Under the pieces are notes generated by a model. It saw nothing but the letters and a program-made list of their open reading frames with translations, was not told the origin of the DNA and searched no databases. Source: Chaetorhynchus papuensis (lineage: Eukaryota; Chordata; Aves; Passeriformes; Rhipiduridae). Taken from it: a DNA stretch of 64,000 nucleotides. The DNA is taken from contig VWYX01000656.1 in assembly GCA_013396525.1 (NCBI GenBank), forward strand, positions 248,001 to 312,000, written 5' to 3'. The translations under genes and the position numbers were made by a program. Every line of letters begins with the position of its first letter. The first letter of the stretch is position 1. Of this stretch, positions 48,901 to 60,803 are shown one piece after another.

Positions 48901-49819
48901 CACTTCCTCATATCCTCAAGTGCTTCAATATTTAATTACATTCTAGAAAAAGGGTCATCATTTCCCATTAAAGTATGTTCAACATCAGGTTCCACAAACA
49001 GCTATCCCACTTTCTTATGCTAAATTAAAAGAGCTTTCAGGAAGACAAATTTCCTCACCAACACGTACTAACATAGTATAATCAAATCACTTCTTAGCCT
49101 TTTCCAGGAGTGCCAGAGAGAGTCTGAGAGATGCCTTCGGAGCCATTGCTATAAATCTTTGTCTGAGTTCTGTCTGCAACTTGCTATTGTTCTTACAGAA
49201 ACATGGCAGAGGTGGGATTCATCTTGCCTACACAGCCATGAAGTGTTAGGTGCTGTCTGTAGGCAATGCAGCCAGGGAGGCACCTCAAAAACAAAGATCA
49301 CCCCACTGAGTTTAACAATCTAGTTTTGAGATGACAAGTTACATTAGATGAGTCCCATCCTTCAGGATTACACAAGAACGCAGGAAAAAACATTTCTGTT
49401 TCCAGCAGAAGTTAAATGCCAATGCTCGAGGAGTAGTATTAGAAGGACATCCGATATTTCCTAGGAGTACTCTCCTGGCCTCCAACTGTTGCCAGTTCAT
49501 AAGAACTCTGAAGCTGGATGTGGTTTGTGTGTACTTACTAACCTTTGGACGATTTCTCTCCCACGTGCTTGAGCACCCCTGGATTCAACAGAAGTTTTTT
49601 GCATCCTGAGCATCTTTTGACAAGACATCCTACTATCCACCCTCCCTTTCAATCCTGTCACTCACCAGCTTCAGTATGTCAAGATCTTGTACTGAGACAC
49701 TGCACAAACACTACACCTCCATGCACACTGTCCACAGCATTCCTGAATTTACAGAACTCCATGTCATCCCTCTGCCTTCTCTTTCCCTCCTCTTAGCTTA
49801 CTCAGCTCTCCTAGTGCAG

Positions 49820-50140
49820 AAGCCACTTTGCACCTCTGATCATTCCCACTGCCCCTCTCATAAGCTTTTCTGGTTCAATTACACACTTTAAGATGCAGGA
49901 ATCCAAATGGGACACAATATTCAGGAAAGATGAGAACCACGGGCAGAAATTAATTTTCAAGCTGCCTTTCAAAAATCATTATTATCCCCATATAGTGTTT
50001 TCCCCTTCCCAGCCTCACTGCTTTCAGATAACGCATTCTCAAGTGTCTGCTCTCATAACCACCTGGGTTAACTTACTCTGTCCTTCTTCCTACTTGTCTT
50101 CCAAGGGGAAATAAAGATACTATTGTTCTTTGTAAAATGC
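49820..50140 (-). repeat. Possible old CR1/L3-like LINE remnant
   Basis: CAGGAATCCAAATGGGACAC then AATATTCAGGAAAGATGA resembles the reverse complement of a CR1/L3 3' region ('...ccagaactggacacaatattcca...'). A second, clearer CR1 in this window has the equivalent phrase near 57007. Highly diverged, limits approximate. Confidence 0.4.
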
Positions 50141-51189
50141 TCAGAGATCTACTGAAAGAACACTCTATTCAAGAGGAAGGTGTTCACTTTTAGAGACCAG
50201 TATTTTCACGCAGCCTCAGAAAAAAGGTTCAGAGATGGACAGCAATAATGATCCAGAGGCCTTGAACAGCTGGTCTGTGAGGAATGATGGAGCAGGACCA
50301 GGCACTTCAGGTTGGAAGAGAGGTGACTTCAGAGAAATAAAATACATGAATGGCATGGAGAGGGCAGATAGAGTCTGACTGCTCACCTACTCCTCAGCAC
50401 AAGAACTAAGTGGTCAGTGCCACCAGAAGCAGGTTAAAATAAGCACACACATGCAGCAAACCTGGGAAATGTCTCATCTAAGGATGCCACGGACCCAGAA
50501 ATGTTCTGAGGAGTCAAGGGGCCATGTTTTCATATCTCCTCAATCGAAAGTCATCACCTTTTACATGGGCACCACTTAATACTCTTTAATTCTTGCTATG
50601 CTGGGGTGGCAAAATAAACAGGGATATTCCCATGGCTGCAGACTTCTATCATAATCCTTCCTCTTATCCTTCCTACTTCCAAACATGTATTTTCCAGGCT
50701 AAGTTCCAGTTTATTTGGTTACTCTTTTCACAAAAGTTCTTCAGCCATGTGCTTTTCCCTAATACTAACTACAACTCTTTGGAGAGGAGAGAATGTCTGC
50801 CCCTGACTTTGGGAGGGTATGTTATTGATTACACAAAACACAAAACCACCATGGATTTACACCATGGCATTCTGGTTTTCTCCATCTTCTTTTCCTAGAG
50901 ATGTCATTTCTATTTGCCTTTTTTTGCTGTTTTTGACTGCTGCTGAGCGAGTTCCACAGAGCCTTATCTGCATTACTTAAAAGATCTCTTTCCTGAATGG
51001 CACAGATTCCCATGAGCTCATCGCTGCACAGGCACAGGGAGTTGTTTATCCCTTGTGCACATTAGTTTACATCTGCTGGTATCAAGTACCTATAACCAAG
51101 TACTGTGAGAACCTTCTGCAACTGCAGCCAGCTTTTGTTTCTGCTACCCCAATTCTGTGATTTTCAGCATATACTGTCACTTCATTACT

Positions 51190-51440
51190 CAGCCTCTCTT
51201 CCAGGCCATTTATAACTGTGTTCAACAACACAAGCCTTAACACTGATCCCCCCGGGAGTGAAGAGTGATCACTCTTCCCTAGAAAAGCTGACAGTCCTTC
51301 CTACACTTTAACCAGGTTTTAATTACTGATAAAGCTACACTCCTGCTCCATGGCAGTTCATTTCCTTTAAGGAGCATTAACAAAGTCCTTTGTTAATCTC
51401 TCTCTGAAAATCCAGACACAGCAGAATATTTGCTTGTTTG
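51190..51440 (-). repeat. Old CR1/L3-like LINE remnant
   Basis: The order of phrases (ATTTATAACTGTGTTCAACA, AACACTGATCCCC, TTTAACCAGGTTTTAATTAC, AACAAAGTCCTTTGTTAAT, TGAAAATCCAGACACA) follows the reverse complement of the CR1/L3 3' end. Diverged and interrupted. Confidence 0.6.
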
Positions 51441-53849
51441 TCTCTCGTGCCTTCTTGTCCAAGAGCTCCAGACCATAGGACTTTACCAGCTGTAGCTGGA
51501 CTTCAGCATTCCTGCAATGACCCATGGAGGTCACTGCAATGGGAACACTTATCAAGGCAGGCTTCCAAGCAGACATGACCTTGAGCCTCACCGTCTGTGG
51601 CAGGACCATTAACACTGCTCTGCAGTCACTGTGCATTTGGAGAAGTCAGTTTTTACACTGGGAAATTTGTTTTGGTAGATTTACCCTAAAGAAAAATAAT
51701 CTCCCAAACCTAACTTAAATACAAGCTCTCCACATTTACAGCAGCAACGTAAGGCATGCCCACCCCTCAGAAAGATCTGGGCTAGTATCAGTAATAATAG
51801 TCTGCACTGATTTTTAAAAACAAACCTGGCAGCAGACCGTAATCTATTATTTTAAAATACTGACCTGCAGTTAGTGAATGCAGTATTATTCAGTGTAACT
51901 CCTCTGGGTTAAGTGACAGGGTTATCTAATACTCCAGTGCCTCTATCCCCTTCACGAACACCAGCGCACAGAGTCCCTGAACACGAACATACCAGGAACT
52001 GCTGGGGAGCACCAGTGCACGGGCCATGCAAAGCTTGTCACTGGGGTGTCAGCTGGGAAGGAGAAGAGTTAACAGCACCAGGAAAGATGTCACCCTTCTC
52101 AGCTTTTCTGAAATACCTTTCTTCAACTTTCCGTTTGCACAGTCTTGGAACTAAAACTGACCAGACAGGAATTTGTGCCCCCATGAGACTGGTTTCCAGT
52201 TAGACAGATGAGACAGCAGGAGAATAAAAGCTCACACGATTTTTCCATGTAACGCCAACCCGTTACATATAAATACTTTGCCAACCAATTATTGTTCCAG
52301 CCCCACGTCTCTGTAGAACCACCAATCTTGCTCACTTAGTAGGACCTGAATACATTCACAAACAGGTTGAAGTTTAGCAAGGCACAAGAAAAAAAAAATA
52401 ATGCCTGAGCTCTGACACACTGACAGAAAATAAGGTGACCAACCAATAAAACACTCGAGGTGAACAAGCTTCAAAAGTACATAATTAGCAAGGCTCAGGG
52501 CAGAGGTCAGAAAGCCTGCTTGATTAAGTAATGTGTCTCCCGGCTGTTTATAACCGTATATGGAAAGAGATAATTTCACATTAGCAAGATAAATTTATTA
52601 TCCCTGGAATGCTAATTCAGTATTAACAGTATCCATTCACTTTACACAAATTAAAGTGATTTTATTTAAGTGTTAAAATAACAAAGGAAGATTTGTGTCC
52701 AAGACAGCATTCCCTTGGTCATTAACTTTTGCTGACACTGAGGTTACAATTTACAGATTCCCTGAAACCATTTTCGGAAACTTACTTGGAAGTTAAATTT
52801 CTCCTGTAGCAGTGTAGTCATTTGCTAGCGGTCTGCAGAGTAAATACACTTTTAATTTAATAACAACTAAAACAAAAAAATTGTTTTCATTCATTGCCCA
52901 TCTATTCAGAGCTCATACATTTCTCATTGCTATCATATCTAACTTCCTCAGGTCTTATATGTATCACACGGGAGTCACTTAAATCCTCAGGCATTCAAAA
53001 TTTTGGGTAAAATTCTGTTTGTCTAAGGTGACAGCCCATTTCTCCAGGGCAGCCTCAGGTCCCAGCCCATATCTGGCCCCAGCTGGAGTACTACAGCTAT
53101 TCCATGGGTCAGCAGCAAGCACAGCGACGCAGAAAAGCTCCGACTCTGTGCTGCATTCCCACCCTCTCCTCCGAGGCACAGTCCCAGGAGCCAAGAGCTG
53201 TCATTCCCACCAGCCATACCTTCCACAAGCCCATTCCTGCCAGCCTCCATCTTGCACTGGGAACAGCAGCAGCTGTCGAAATGCAACAAATTACACCAAA
53301 AGGTGCAGCATGTCCTGGCATCCAACAAGTCTGGCACTGCTACAGATTTTTGTGCCTGTGCCTTCGATAAGCCACCCCAGAGGCACAGAGCAGTGTGCCC
53401 AAAGCAACGCACAATTTAAGGGAGAGTAACTTTTCTGTCCCCTGTCCTCTACCGAGGAAAACTAAAGGTGTTTTAGCCTGATGTCCCAGTACAACTGAGG
53501 AAGTAATTTCTCCTGTGTCTTTATCAACCCAGGGAGATTTACAAAACAACAACAAAGCAAAGAGGACTTCCATTAATTTCTCTTTTCCCTGTGTATTTAG
53601 CCAGAAGCAGATTTAAAAGAAAAGCAATACACACAGAAAAAAAGAAAAAAAAAAAACAGAAAACCAGCTAAATGCAAAGATTCCTTCACTTTAAGTGGAC
53701 AGCTGTGTTCACATTCGTGAAGCTGCATATTCATTAAAATGAAGTAATTTTTAACTAGCTTGCGTTTTACATGTATGACCTCAGGTATTGCCTCCTGCAT
53801 CCTACCCATACACTATTCTGCAGTCAGAATTACTCATTTCTCCATCAGC

Positions 53850-53905
53850 AGAGTATTTGCATGCTAATCAAACACTGATTACTTGTTAACATTGTTAATA
53901 TTTTC
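53850..53905. promoter_or_regulatory. AT-rich cluster of homeodomain-type motifs (candidate enhancer element)
   Basis: Contains an octamer ATTTGCAT (53855-53862) overlapping the inverted octamer-like ATGCTAAT (53861-53868), then TGATTA, GTTAAC and GTTAATATT within 40 bases. Such packing suggests a regulatory element, but AT-rich introns also produce such motifs by chance. Confidence 0.25.
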
Positions 53906-55849
53906 CAGTATTATCCTCATTTTACCCTGCAAAGAGAATACATTAGTTTCTGGTGCTTAAGCCCTGATTTTCCAAAGTATGTGAAATTAGGGAGTGTTTC
54001 ATATGGTCAAAGCAAAGCACCTGCTTAGTCACAGCTGCCCTGGCAGTCCCAGCTCAGAAATTCCACAAACCAGACCCAGGGACATAAGCAGCAGAGGAAA
54101 TACAACAGTGAAGTCTGCTGGAAGAATCTTGTCCCGTAACACACATGAAAACAGTTCTTTATGACAGCACTCAACTACGTTAATTATGGATGAGAAAATT
54201 CCCCTCCTCCCACAGTTCTACTTTGCTGTCCCGTTTCTGACAGAACTGGATCTAAGCTCTAACTGAGCCTTCAGAAAAGTTCAGTGTAACAGGAGAAAGC
54301 CTGGTCTTACAGGGAAGAAGAACATGCAGTCATTTAAGTCAAATCAGCATTGGAAAACCTTTACACAACAAAGGCAAAGCAACCTCTGTCCTGCACCAGG
54401 ACATGCCAAGTTCAGAGTTACTTCAAGTCAGGTTTTCTATGTAATTCAAGGGCGGAGAAGTTCTCTATGGAGAACGGTCCTTACTAAAAACAAAAAACCA
54501 CCAACCAACACTCACCCCACCCATCAAAAAAAGAGAAAACAAATTCCACCATGCAGCATCATATTTATACCTCCAGGGCTACCAGCAATGAGTGTCAGAC
54601 CGCAGGGCTCCACCACAGATCTTTCTGAACTGCCTGAGCCACATTATTCATCACCTGCTCCACAGGTTGCAGCTGAAGGAAATTAAATAGATGCTTTAAC
54701 AGTGAATCTCTGCAGTGTTTGGCCGTCACACATCAGTCAGCTGCAATTTGAGGAGCTTTGCCCACAGCTACCTTTAACATTGCACCTCTGTGCAAATTAC
54801 GAGTACAAAACAATATGACACATGACAGTGGTTGCAAAGGTCTAGGTAATGGAAACTGGCCATGTGCCACCAGGGAACTTCGACTTTTCTCTTTAATTTT
54901 CAGGCAAATATAAATCAGTTGCAACTGATACACAGTGTTACCCTTTCCAGCTATATAAACACTGGGAAAAACCCCAAACAACCCACCACTGTCTCATGCT
55001 TCAGTTTCTCAGAATCCCAGCAGACATTAAACACATAATTTTACAAAACCAAGTCTAACAGTACTGCCAATCTCCTCAAAGTTCTCACTAAAATAACCTC
55101 CCCCTACACAACCTGAGAGAGCAGACCCGCCAAGCTTGAGAGACTGACAAGACATAATCAAGAGAGAAGGTGGCTTAAAGAAATGGTTAAGTAAATTCTT
55201 GGAAGAGTTATTTCCTGTAGCAGGCATCACATCATGTGAGATAAAGCCATGAGACCACCACCAAGAAAAACGTGCCCTCTTTGCAGGCAGCACTTCAACA
55301 GCAAACAGCTTGGGGGACTACCTGCCTCTGGAATCCTTCCCTAGCCTGCATTTCTGCAAAGATGGGAGCACAGAACAGCACACCTCCCAGGGTCTCCTTC
55401 TTCAGCAGGAGAAACAGAGGTAATAGAATTAGTCACAGGCTTTAAAATATTTACATTACTTGAGACCAGTGAAGTTTGATGACCTGCAGAGAGAATTACT
55501 CCGGCAGGAACACCTCCTTCATAAATCATTCCACTCGTTATCCAATCTCAGTTTTACAAGTTTATGCTCAACTTAATCTCGAATTCATCTGCCCGTGAAC
55601 CAAGGAGTCTGGTAGCCAAAGTTGTTCCCTTTCTTGCTCAGGAAGAAATACGTCGGGGGAAAAAATTAAATCCTGCTTTCACGACCACGTATTCATTCAC
55701 AGCTGCAGTGAAGATAATGGAAGGTCCAGTTAGTTACCTAGGGCGCTGGGGCAAGTGGTCACAGAAAAAGAACAGCCTGAAGACCCCTCACCGGAGTTAA
55801 CCTCCAGCTCTCAACAGCCAACACCTCCGGGCCAGCCCGGGCTGGGAAC

Positions 55850-56519
55850 ACGCTGTGCTCAGAACCTGCTACGCCTAAGTCCCCGGGGACAACTCTCCGG
55901 GGACAGCTCACAGCCCCGGCCCCGGACACCACGGAGCGCCGGTGCTCCCAACGCGTGCGGGGCGAGCATCGCCTCCCGCGAGTGCCCGGCACCGCCGGCC
56001 CCACCGCCCTCAGCGCACCCCGCCAGACCCTCCAGGACCGCGCCAGCGCCCGCTCCGGGACCCCCGCGCTGGCTCCTCATCCACAGACACCGCCCCGGGC
56101 CCCCGCCGCCGGGCCCCGCGGGGACCCCGACCCACCGCTCCGACCCGCAGGACCGACCGCTGCCTCAGACAGGGCGAGCCCCAGCCCCGGGCCCCGCCGC
56201 CCGCCCGCACGTACCCGCCAGGGCAGCGCCCCGTCCTGTCCCATGCCCAGCGCCGCTCCCGCCGCCGGGCGCGCTCCGCCACCCGCCCCGGCCGCCCCTT
56301 CCGCACGGCCGGGCCCGCCCAGCGCCGCGGGCCGGGGGGCGGGGGACGGAGGCGGGTCCCGCCTCAGAGAGCCCCCGGGCCGCCTCACGAGCCTCGGGCC
56401 GCCTTGGAGAATCCCCGGGCCGCCCCACGGCCGGTCCGCGCCTCAGCCCCGCCTGCGGCTCACCAGCCGCCACGGACGGCGGGTTTTGTTTTCCCCTCAG
56501 GAACGCCACCAACGCCCTT
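55850..56519. promoter_or_regulatory. PPP2R3A: CpG island, probable PPP2R3A (PR130) promoter
   Basis: About 670 bases of very high GC with dense CpG, in contrast to both flanks. GC boxes are present (for example the G-rich run with GGGGCGGGG at 56334-56345). No TATA box. It ends abruptly at a CR1 copy at 56520. Position and orientation fit the 5' end of PPP2R3A; a gene starting toward the plus side was not seen. Confidence 0.75.
56215..56300 (-). other. PPP2R3A: Putative noncoding first exon of PPP2R3A (PR130)
   Basis: A strong donor, GCGG then GTACGT, lies on the minus strand at 56215/56214 inside the CpG island. The 5' limit is a guess. The exon would contain an ATG at 56244 in good context (G at -3, G at +4) that opens a short upstream frame (MGQDGALPWR to the donor), not in frame with the main start for any of the three acceptors I see except possibly through other splicing. 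Confidence 0.4.
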
Positions 56520-57410
56520 ATAGAATCACAGAATCGTCAAGGTTGGAAGAGACCTCCAAGATCATCCAGTCCGACCATGCACCCAGCACTGCCATTGTAA
56601 CTCCATAATCACTAAACCACATCAGCCAGCGCCAGATCCAGACGCCTCTTGTACACTTCCACGGACCATGACTCCACCACCTACCTGGCAACCAATTCCA
56701 ATGCCTGACCGCGCAAACAGTGAAATTTTTTTCTGATAACTAACCTGAATCTCCCCTATCTTGCCTTAGGGCTATTTCCTCCTGTCGTCTCACTGCAGGC
56801 ACGGAAGAGACCGGCCCCACCTCACTACAGCCTCCTGTCAGGGAGTTGTGCAGAGCAATGAAGTCCCTCTGAGCCTTCTCAAAGCTAAACAAACCCAGCT
56901 CCCTCAGCTGTTCCTCATGAGACATGTTTTCTACACCCTTCCCGAGCCTTGTTGCCCTTCTCTGGATATGCTACAGCCCCTCAATGTCCTTTTAGAGGTG
57001 AAGGGCCCAGAACTGAATGCAGTGCAGCCTCACCAATGCTGAGTACAGGGGAGGAATGACTTCCCTGGTCCTGCTGGCTACACTGCTCTTGATACAGGCC
57101 AGGATGCCATTGGCCTTCTTGGCCACACTGCTGGCTCATATCCAGCTGCTGTCAACCAGCATCCATGAGTCCCTTCCTGCTGAGCAGCTCTCTCTCAAGC
57201 CACCCCTGCCCCAGGCTGGAGATGCAGGGGGTTGCTGTGACCCAAGTGCAGGATGTGGCACTTGGCCTTACTGAACCTCACGCTGTTGTCCTCAGGCCTT
57301 TGAGCGGGTCTCTTCAGGTCTCTCTGCAGAGCCTTCCTGCCTCTGAGCAGATCAACAGTCCCAACCAACTTGGTGTCATCTGCAAATTTACTGAGGGCTG
57401 CGTCATCTCT
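56520..57410 (-). repeat. CR1 LINE, about 0.9 kb 3' portion
   Basis: Starts with ATAGAATCACAGAATCGTCA then AGGTTGGAAGAGACCTCCAA, the standard reverse-complement CR1 end, and continues through GGGCCCAGAACTGAATGCAG and GTGTCATCTGCAAATTTACT. It is the longest and best preserved repeat here. 5'-truncated, no intact ORF. It directly borders the PPP2R3A CpG island. Confidence 0.92.
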
Positions 57411-60057
57411 TTTCCTCCAGCCAGCTTCCAGCCCTCATTGGCTGGAGGCCCTCAGTAGTGCCCTCTGACAAAGCAGCGCCCTCTGGCAAAAGGTAACAAA
57501 TTAAGAGGGAAAGAGCCCTGCTGGTGCAGCTGGAACAGGGAAGCAGCTGCAGCGCCTCAGCCCAGAACAAGCCCTGCATTGGCAGCTGTATTGCTGCACT
57601 GCAGATCATGTTGCAATCATCAGACACGATCTAGGGGAGGAGATGCCCGAAGACACCTGGACACAGCTGCAGGTGAGCCATGTGATATTCAGGCCAGCCT
57701 CGTGGGGTCTTTTCCCAAGGAAGCTTCAGTCTTGCCTGGTTGCAGCAGCCCCTCCCTTCAGCTGCACACATGCACACCAACTTGCCACCTCACATGCCCT
57801 CACAGCTTACAGGGGCAGCCCAAAATCTCAGCTGGAACACATCAGATTTGTCTCTTGCACTCCAGTGTATCTCCCTCTCCTTTACAAACCCTGTATTCCA
57901 GCACTTCTCCTTGTACCTCCCTTCTCAGCCATGCTATCCCTCCCCAAAAGTCAAATACAGATGCCTCCCTTTTGATGATCCTCTTCCTTTTAGTAACGTG
58001 TAAATCATGCTAGAAATCTGCTAGTATACTCTAAAAACCACTAGGAAGCACTTGACAGAAAAGTCTTCAAAAGCTCTTCTCATTCCATTCTCAGAGATGA
58101 TGGAAGCAACTCTGTCATCCATAGCCCCTTCAGATGCCTTTTATTCTTCATTTCTCTGGAGAGGAAAACTACTTTCATGGTTCTGAACTACCATAGTCAG
58201 CTCAGGAAGAAAACCTTACTTACTGGTCGGTGAAGGCAGGCAACAACCAAAAGGGCATATACCTCCTACCCAAGCAATCCACTGACCTGAGCCTGCTTGT
58301 TGGGACTTTTCCCTCCTTGGCCTCACAGTTCCCTGGCTTTTCATGCAGGACAAGATGTGCACTTGGTCCTCTGCTGCAGGACTGGACATCCAGGCACGAG
58401 ATACATGCACAGGCAACTGGGGCAAGAGACTGTGACTGCAAAACCCAATCCAAGGCCAAACATGGGGCAGTCATGTGCTGGAAGAGAGCTGTGCTTCAGT
58501 CACGTGGGTTTTCAAACAGTCTTGAAGAACTGAACAAAATTACAATAACATAGTTAAGCATTAACTTGCTGCCACATACCCTGTAAACAGCAGCATGGCT
58601 GATTGCCTTTGTGCTCTGGAAAGGTCAGAGCAGTTTTGCTTAGTGAACACTCTGAGTTTAATTATGGATATTGAGATGCATCCTGAGTAGAGTACAAATA
58701 CTAAAATGCTACAACATAAAAGAAGCCAAACATTAGAGACTCTATTGTGCACCAGTTCACTTGGGATAAGTGGCACATGGAGTACAAGAAATGAGCCTGA
58801 TCCAACAAACTCAGGAAATACAGTTACAGTATCAGCTTACCTTGCCTGGCTGGGGATGAATTTGGGTGGGCAGGCATCTCAGGATGCCCCTCGAGATGGT
58901 GTACCCTGGGTAAGATGGTATCTTCCAGAAATTCATGGACCTTTTCTGTCTCTCACCCCTTCCTTTCAGGAAGTCTGAGACATGGCAAATGAGAGAGGTT
59001 GCTGTTCTTCCCCAGAGAGTGGGAAAGCTTTTCCAGGAGAGGTGTTGGACTGATGAGTTCTTGCACTACTCCAGGTAGGTCTAAGCAAAGTTAGTGAAAG
59101 AGCCAAGTGCACCCGAAGTGCTCCCGTGTGTGCTTTGCCCTTGGAGACTTGTGGGGTTTGGAAGCCCGAGGAACTTTCCCCTTCACTTCAGCTGGGCTTG
59201 GACGAGCCCCAAAGTACACAGAGTAATGCAACACTGTGAAATTATGAAATGTAGGAGACAACACTCATATTTTCTTAGTACCAAAAGAGGGGCCATTATG
59301 TAATGCTTTCTACCATGGGGGAACAGGAATGTCTGCTTGGTTCTATGATTACAGGGGAGGCAGTAGCAAGTTAATGTTTAACTATGTCCTTGCAATTTTG
59401 TTCAATCCCAAGATTTAAAAAACCTCCAAACCAGTCTTGAAGTGGAAAAAGTCTGGAGCGGTTTTACTGCGTGACAATACAAGGCCACCCTACAATCCAA
59501 TCCACTGCCCTTCCAAAGCAGGAAATTAGTGCTCTCCAAAGAGGGAGCCCGTCAGTCCGCAAGGAAAGAGGGAGATACCGATTTCTCACCCCGCCTCCTA
59601 CGTGCTTGCCCTGGTGAAGTCCCTGACTGTTCCTCGTGTGCTACAAAGTTACAGAAGCCAGTGCTTGGCTATGCTGAAAACACGCCCGCCTGATGCTGAA
59701 CTGGCCCCAAGTCGGTGTTTTATTAGCACAAACGCCAGGTGGAAGCGTGCACAGCCACTGCTCGTGCTGCTCCACCAACACTTTGTGGTCTGTGAGCCAC
59801 GCAGTGAGAGACAAGTACAGCTTGTGCTGCTCCCCACAGGGCTGGCCGAGGAGGTGCGCGCAGGGCCCGGCGGCTGCTGTGGTGCCGGGGGAGCCGCCAG
59901 CCCTCCTTGTGCAGCCCGGGTACCCCCGCAGGGGCTCCTGCCCCGCTGTACAACCCCACTCTGTGAGTGTGACGAGCCTTCCTGACCAGTTACGGACCGC
60001 GGTGCTCATCACTGTGCCGCTGTTACCGCCCGGAGTGGAGGTCCCAGCGGCCAGTTA
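57411..60057. other. Intergenic region between PPP2R3A and DBR1
   Basis: No gene supported. Open frames (up to 144 codons near 57579-58013 and 142 codons near 59693-60121) lack recognisable domains and overlap frames on both strands. Probably decayed repeat and unique spacer. Confidence 0.6.
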
Positions 60058-60456
60058 CAGAATCACAGAGTCAATCGCTAACGTAGGAAAAGACCTCGAG
60101 ATCCTCGAGTTCAATCTGTGACCGATCCCCACCTTGTCAACCAGACCAGGGCACCGAGTGCCACATGCAGTCTTTCCTTAAACAACTCCAGGGATGGGGA
60201 CTTCACCACCTCCCTGGGCAGCCCGTTTTCCAGTGTCACTGTTCACATGAAGAAATTCCTCCTGATGTCCAACCTAAACCTCTCCCGGTGCAGCTTGAGG
60301 CCATGTCCTCCTGTCCTGTCCCTTGTTCCCTGGTAGCAGAGCCGGACCCCCCACAGCTGCACCCTCCTATCAGGGAGTTGTGGAGAGCAAGAAGGGCCCC
60401 CCGGAGCCTCCTTTTCTCCATGGTGAGCCCCCCCAGCTCCCTCAGCTGGTCCTCTC
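60058..60456 (-). repeat. CR1 LINE fragment
   Basis: CAGAATCACAGAGTCAATCG at the left end, then CTCCAGGGATGGGGACTTCA, GAAGAAATTCCTCCTGATGT and TCAGGGAGTTGTGGAGAGCA, the usual order of a reverse-complemented CR1 3' region. Confidence 0.9.
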
Positions 60457-60476
60457 AGAATGGTGACCCTTCCGCA

Positions 60477-60700
60477 GCTCCGCTCCCCGCTCTGAGCTCG
60501 CTCCAGAACACCTCCAGGGACAGCGACTCCGCCACCTCCCCGGGCAGCCCATTCCACTGCCTGGCCACCCTTTCCGTGAAGAACGGGGAAGGCTGGAAGG
60601 GATCATCGGAGGTCACCGGGTCCGACCTCCCTGCTCGGGCAGGGCGGGAGGGGACCACCGGAGGTCACTGGGCAGGGTCCCTCAGAGCAGGGCTCTGGGC
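60477..60700 (-). repeat. Two further CR1 pieces next to the DBR1 promoter
   Basis: CACCTCCAGGGACAGCGACT and CCTGGCCACCCTTTCCGTGA repeat the same CR1 region already present at about 60185-60260, so this is a separate copy. From about 60590, GGCTGGAAGGGATCATCGGA and GGTCCGACCTCCCTGCTCGG look like a third piece. Higher CpG than the other copies. Confidence 0.75.
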
Positions 60701-60803
60701 AGCCCGTGGGCAGCGGTGATGAAGGGGCGGGCCCAGGCCCCGTGTCCCCGGCCCGCTGTGACTGCCCCCAGCCCGTGTCCCCCACACGGCGCAGGCGCGG
60801 CGG

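Larger units (their letters stand above)
44008..56214 (-). other. PPP2R3A: PPP2R3A first intron (about 12 kb)
   Basis: Spans from the putative noncoding first exon to the PR130 start exon. It contains a 36 bp minisatellite (45849-45992), old CR1/L3-like LINE remnants (about 49820-50140 and 51190-51440), an AT-rich homeodomain-motif cluster (about 53850-53905), and A-rich runs near 52386-52400 and 53636-53658. No additional exon was identified. Confidence 0.6.
5620..56300 (-). other. PPP2R3A: PPP2R3A gene, whole locus (two promoters, 12 shared coding exons)
   Basis: Gene for the B''/PR72-PR130 regulatory subunit of protein phosphatase 2A, which binds the scaffold-catalytic core and steers it to substrates, with two Ca2+-binding EF-hands. 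PR130 coding order on the minus strand: 43853-41913, 29257-28997, 26742-26639, 24180-24078, 22310-22236, 17265-17179, 14994-14838, 13322-13274, 12791-12702, 11832-11657, 11179-11061, 10277-10171, 5984-5888. Every border is GT/AG and codon phase carries through all joins, giving 1121 residues plus stop. PR72 replaces the first of these with 36001-35870, giving 518 residues. Identification is by close similarity to the vertebrate protein as I remember it (human about 1150 and 529 residues). No frameshift or in-frame stop was found. The outer limits given here (promoter and poly(A) ends) are estimates. Confidence 0.95.

Noticed and set aside
53636..53658. A-rich run as the tail of a processed pseudogene
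   Set aside because: No coding similarity or target-site duplication seen next to it. Treated as a simple A-rich stretch.
55755..56608. Open frames of 281, 217 and 193 codons
   Set aside because: They lie across the CpG island and run into the CR1 copy. Pro/Arg/Ala-rich translations in all frames are typical of GC-rich noncoding DNA.
56520..57460. Protein-coding gene in frames 57017-57458
   Set aside because: The sequence is a reverse-complemented CR1 3' region, so the frames are repeat-derived.
59602..60121. Gene candidate from overlapping frames of 123-142 codons between the two genes
   Set aside because: Frames open on both strands, no recognisable domain, and the right end runs into CR1 sequence.
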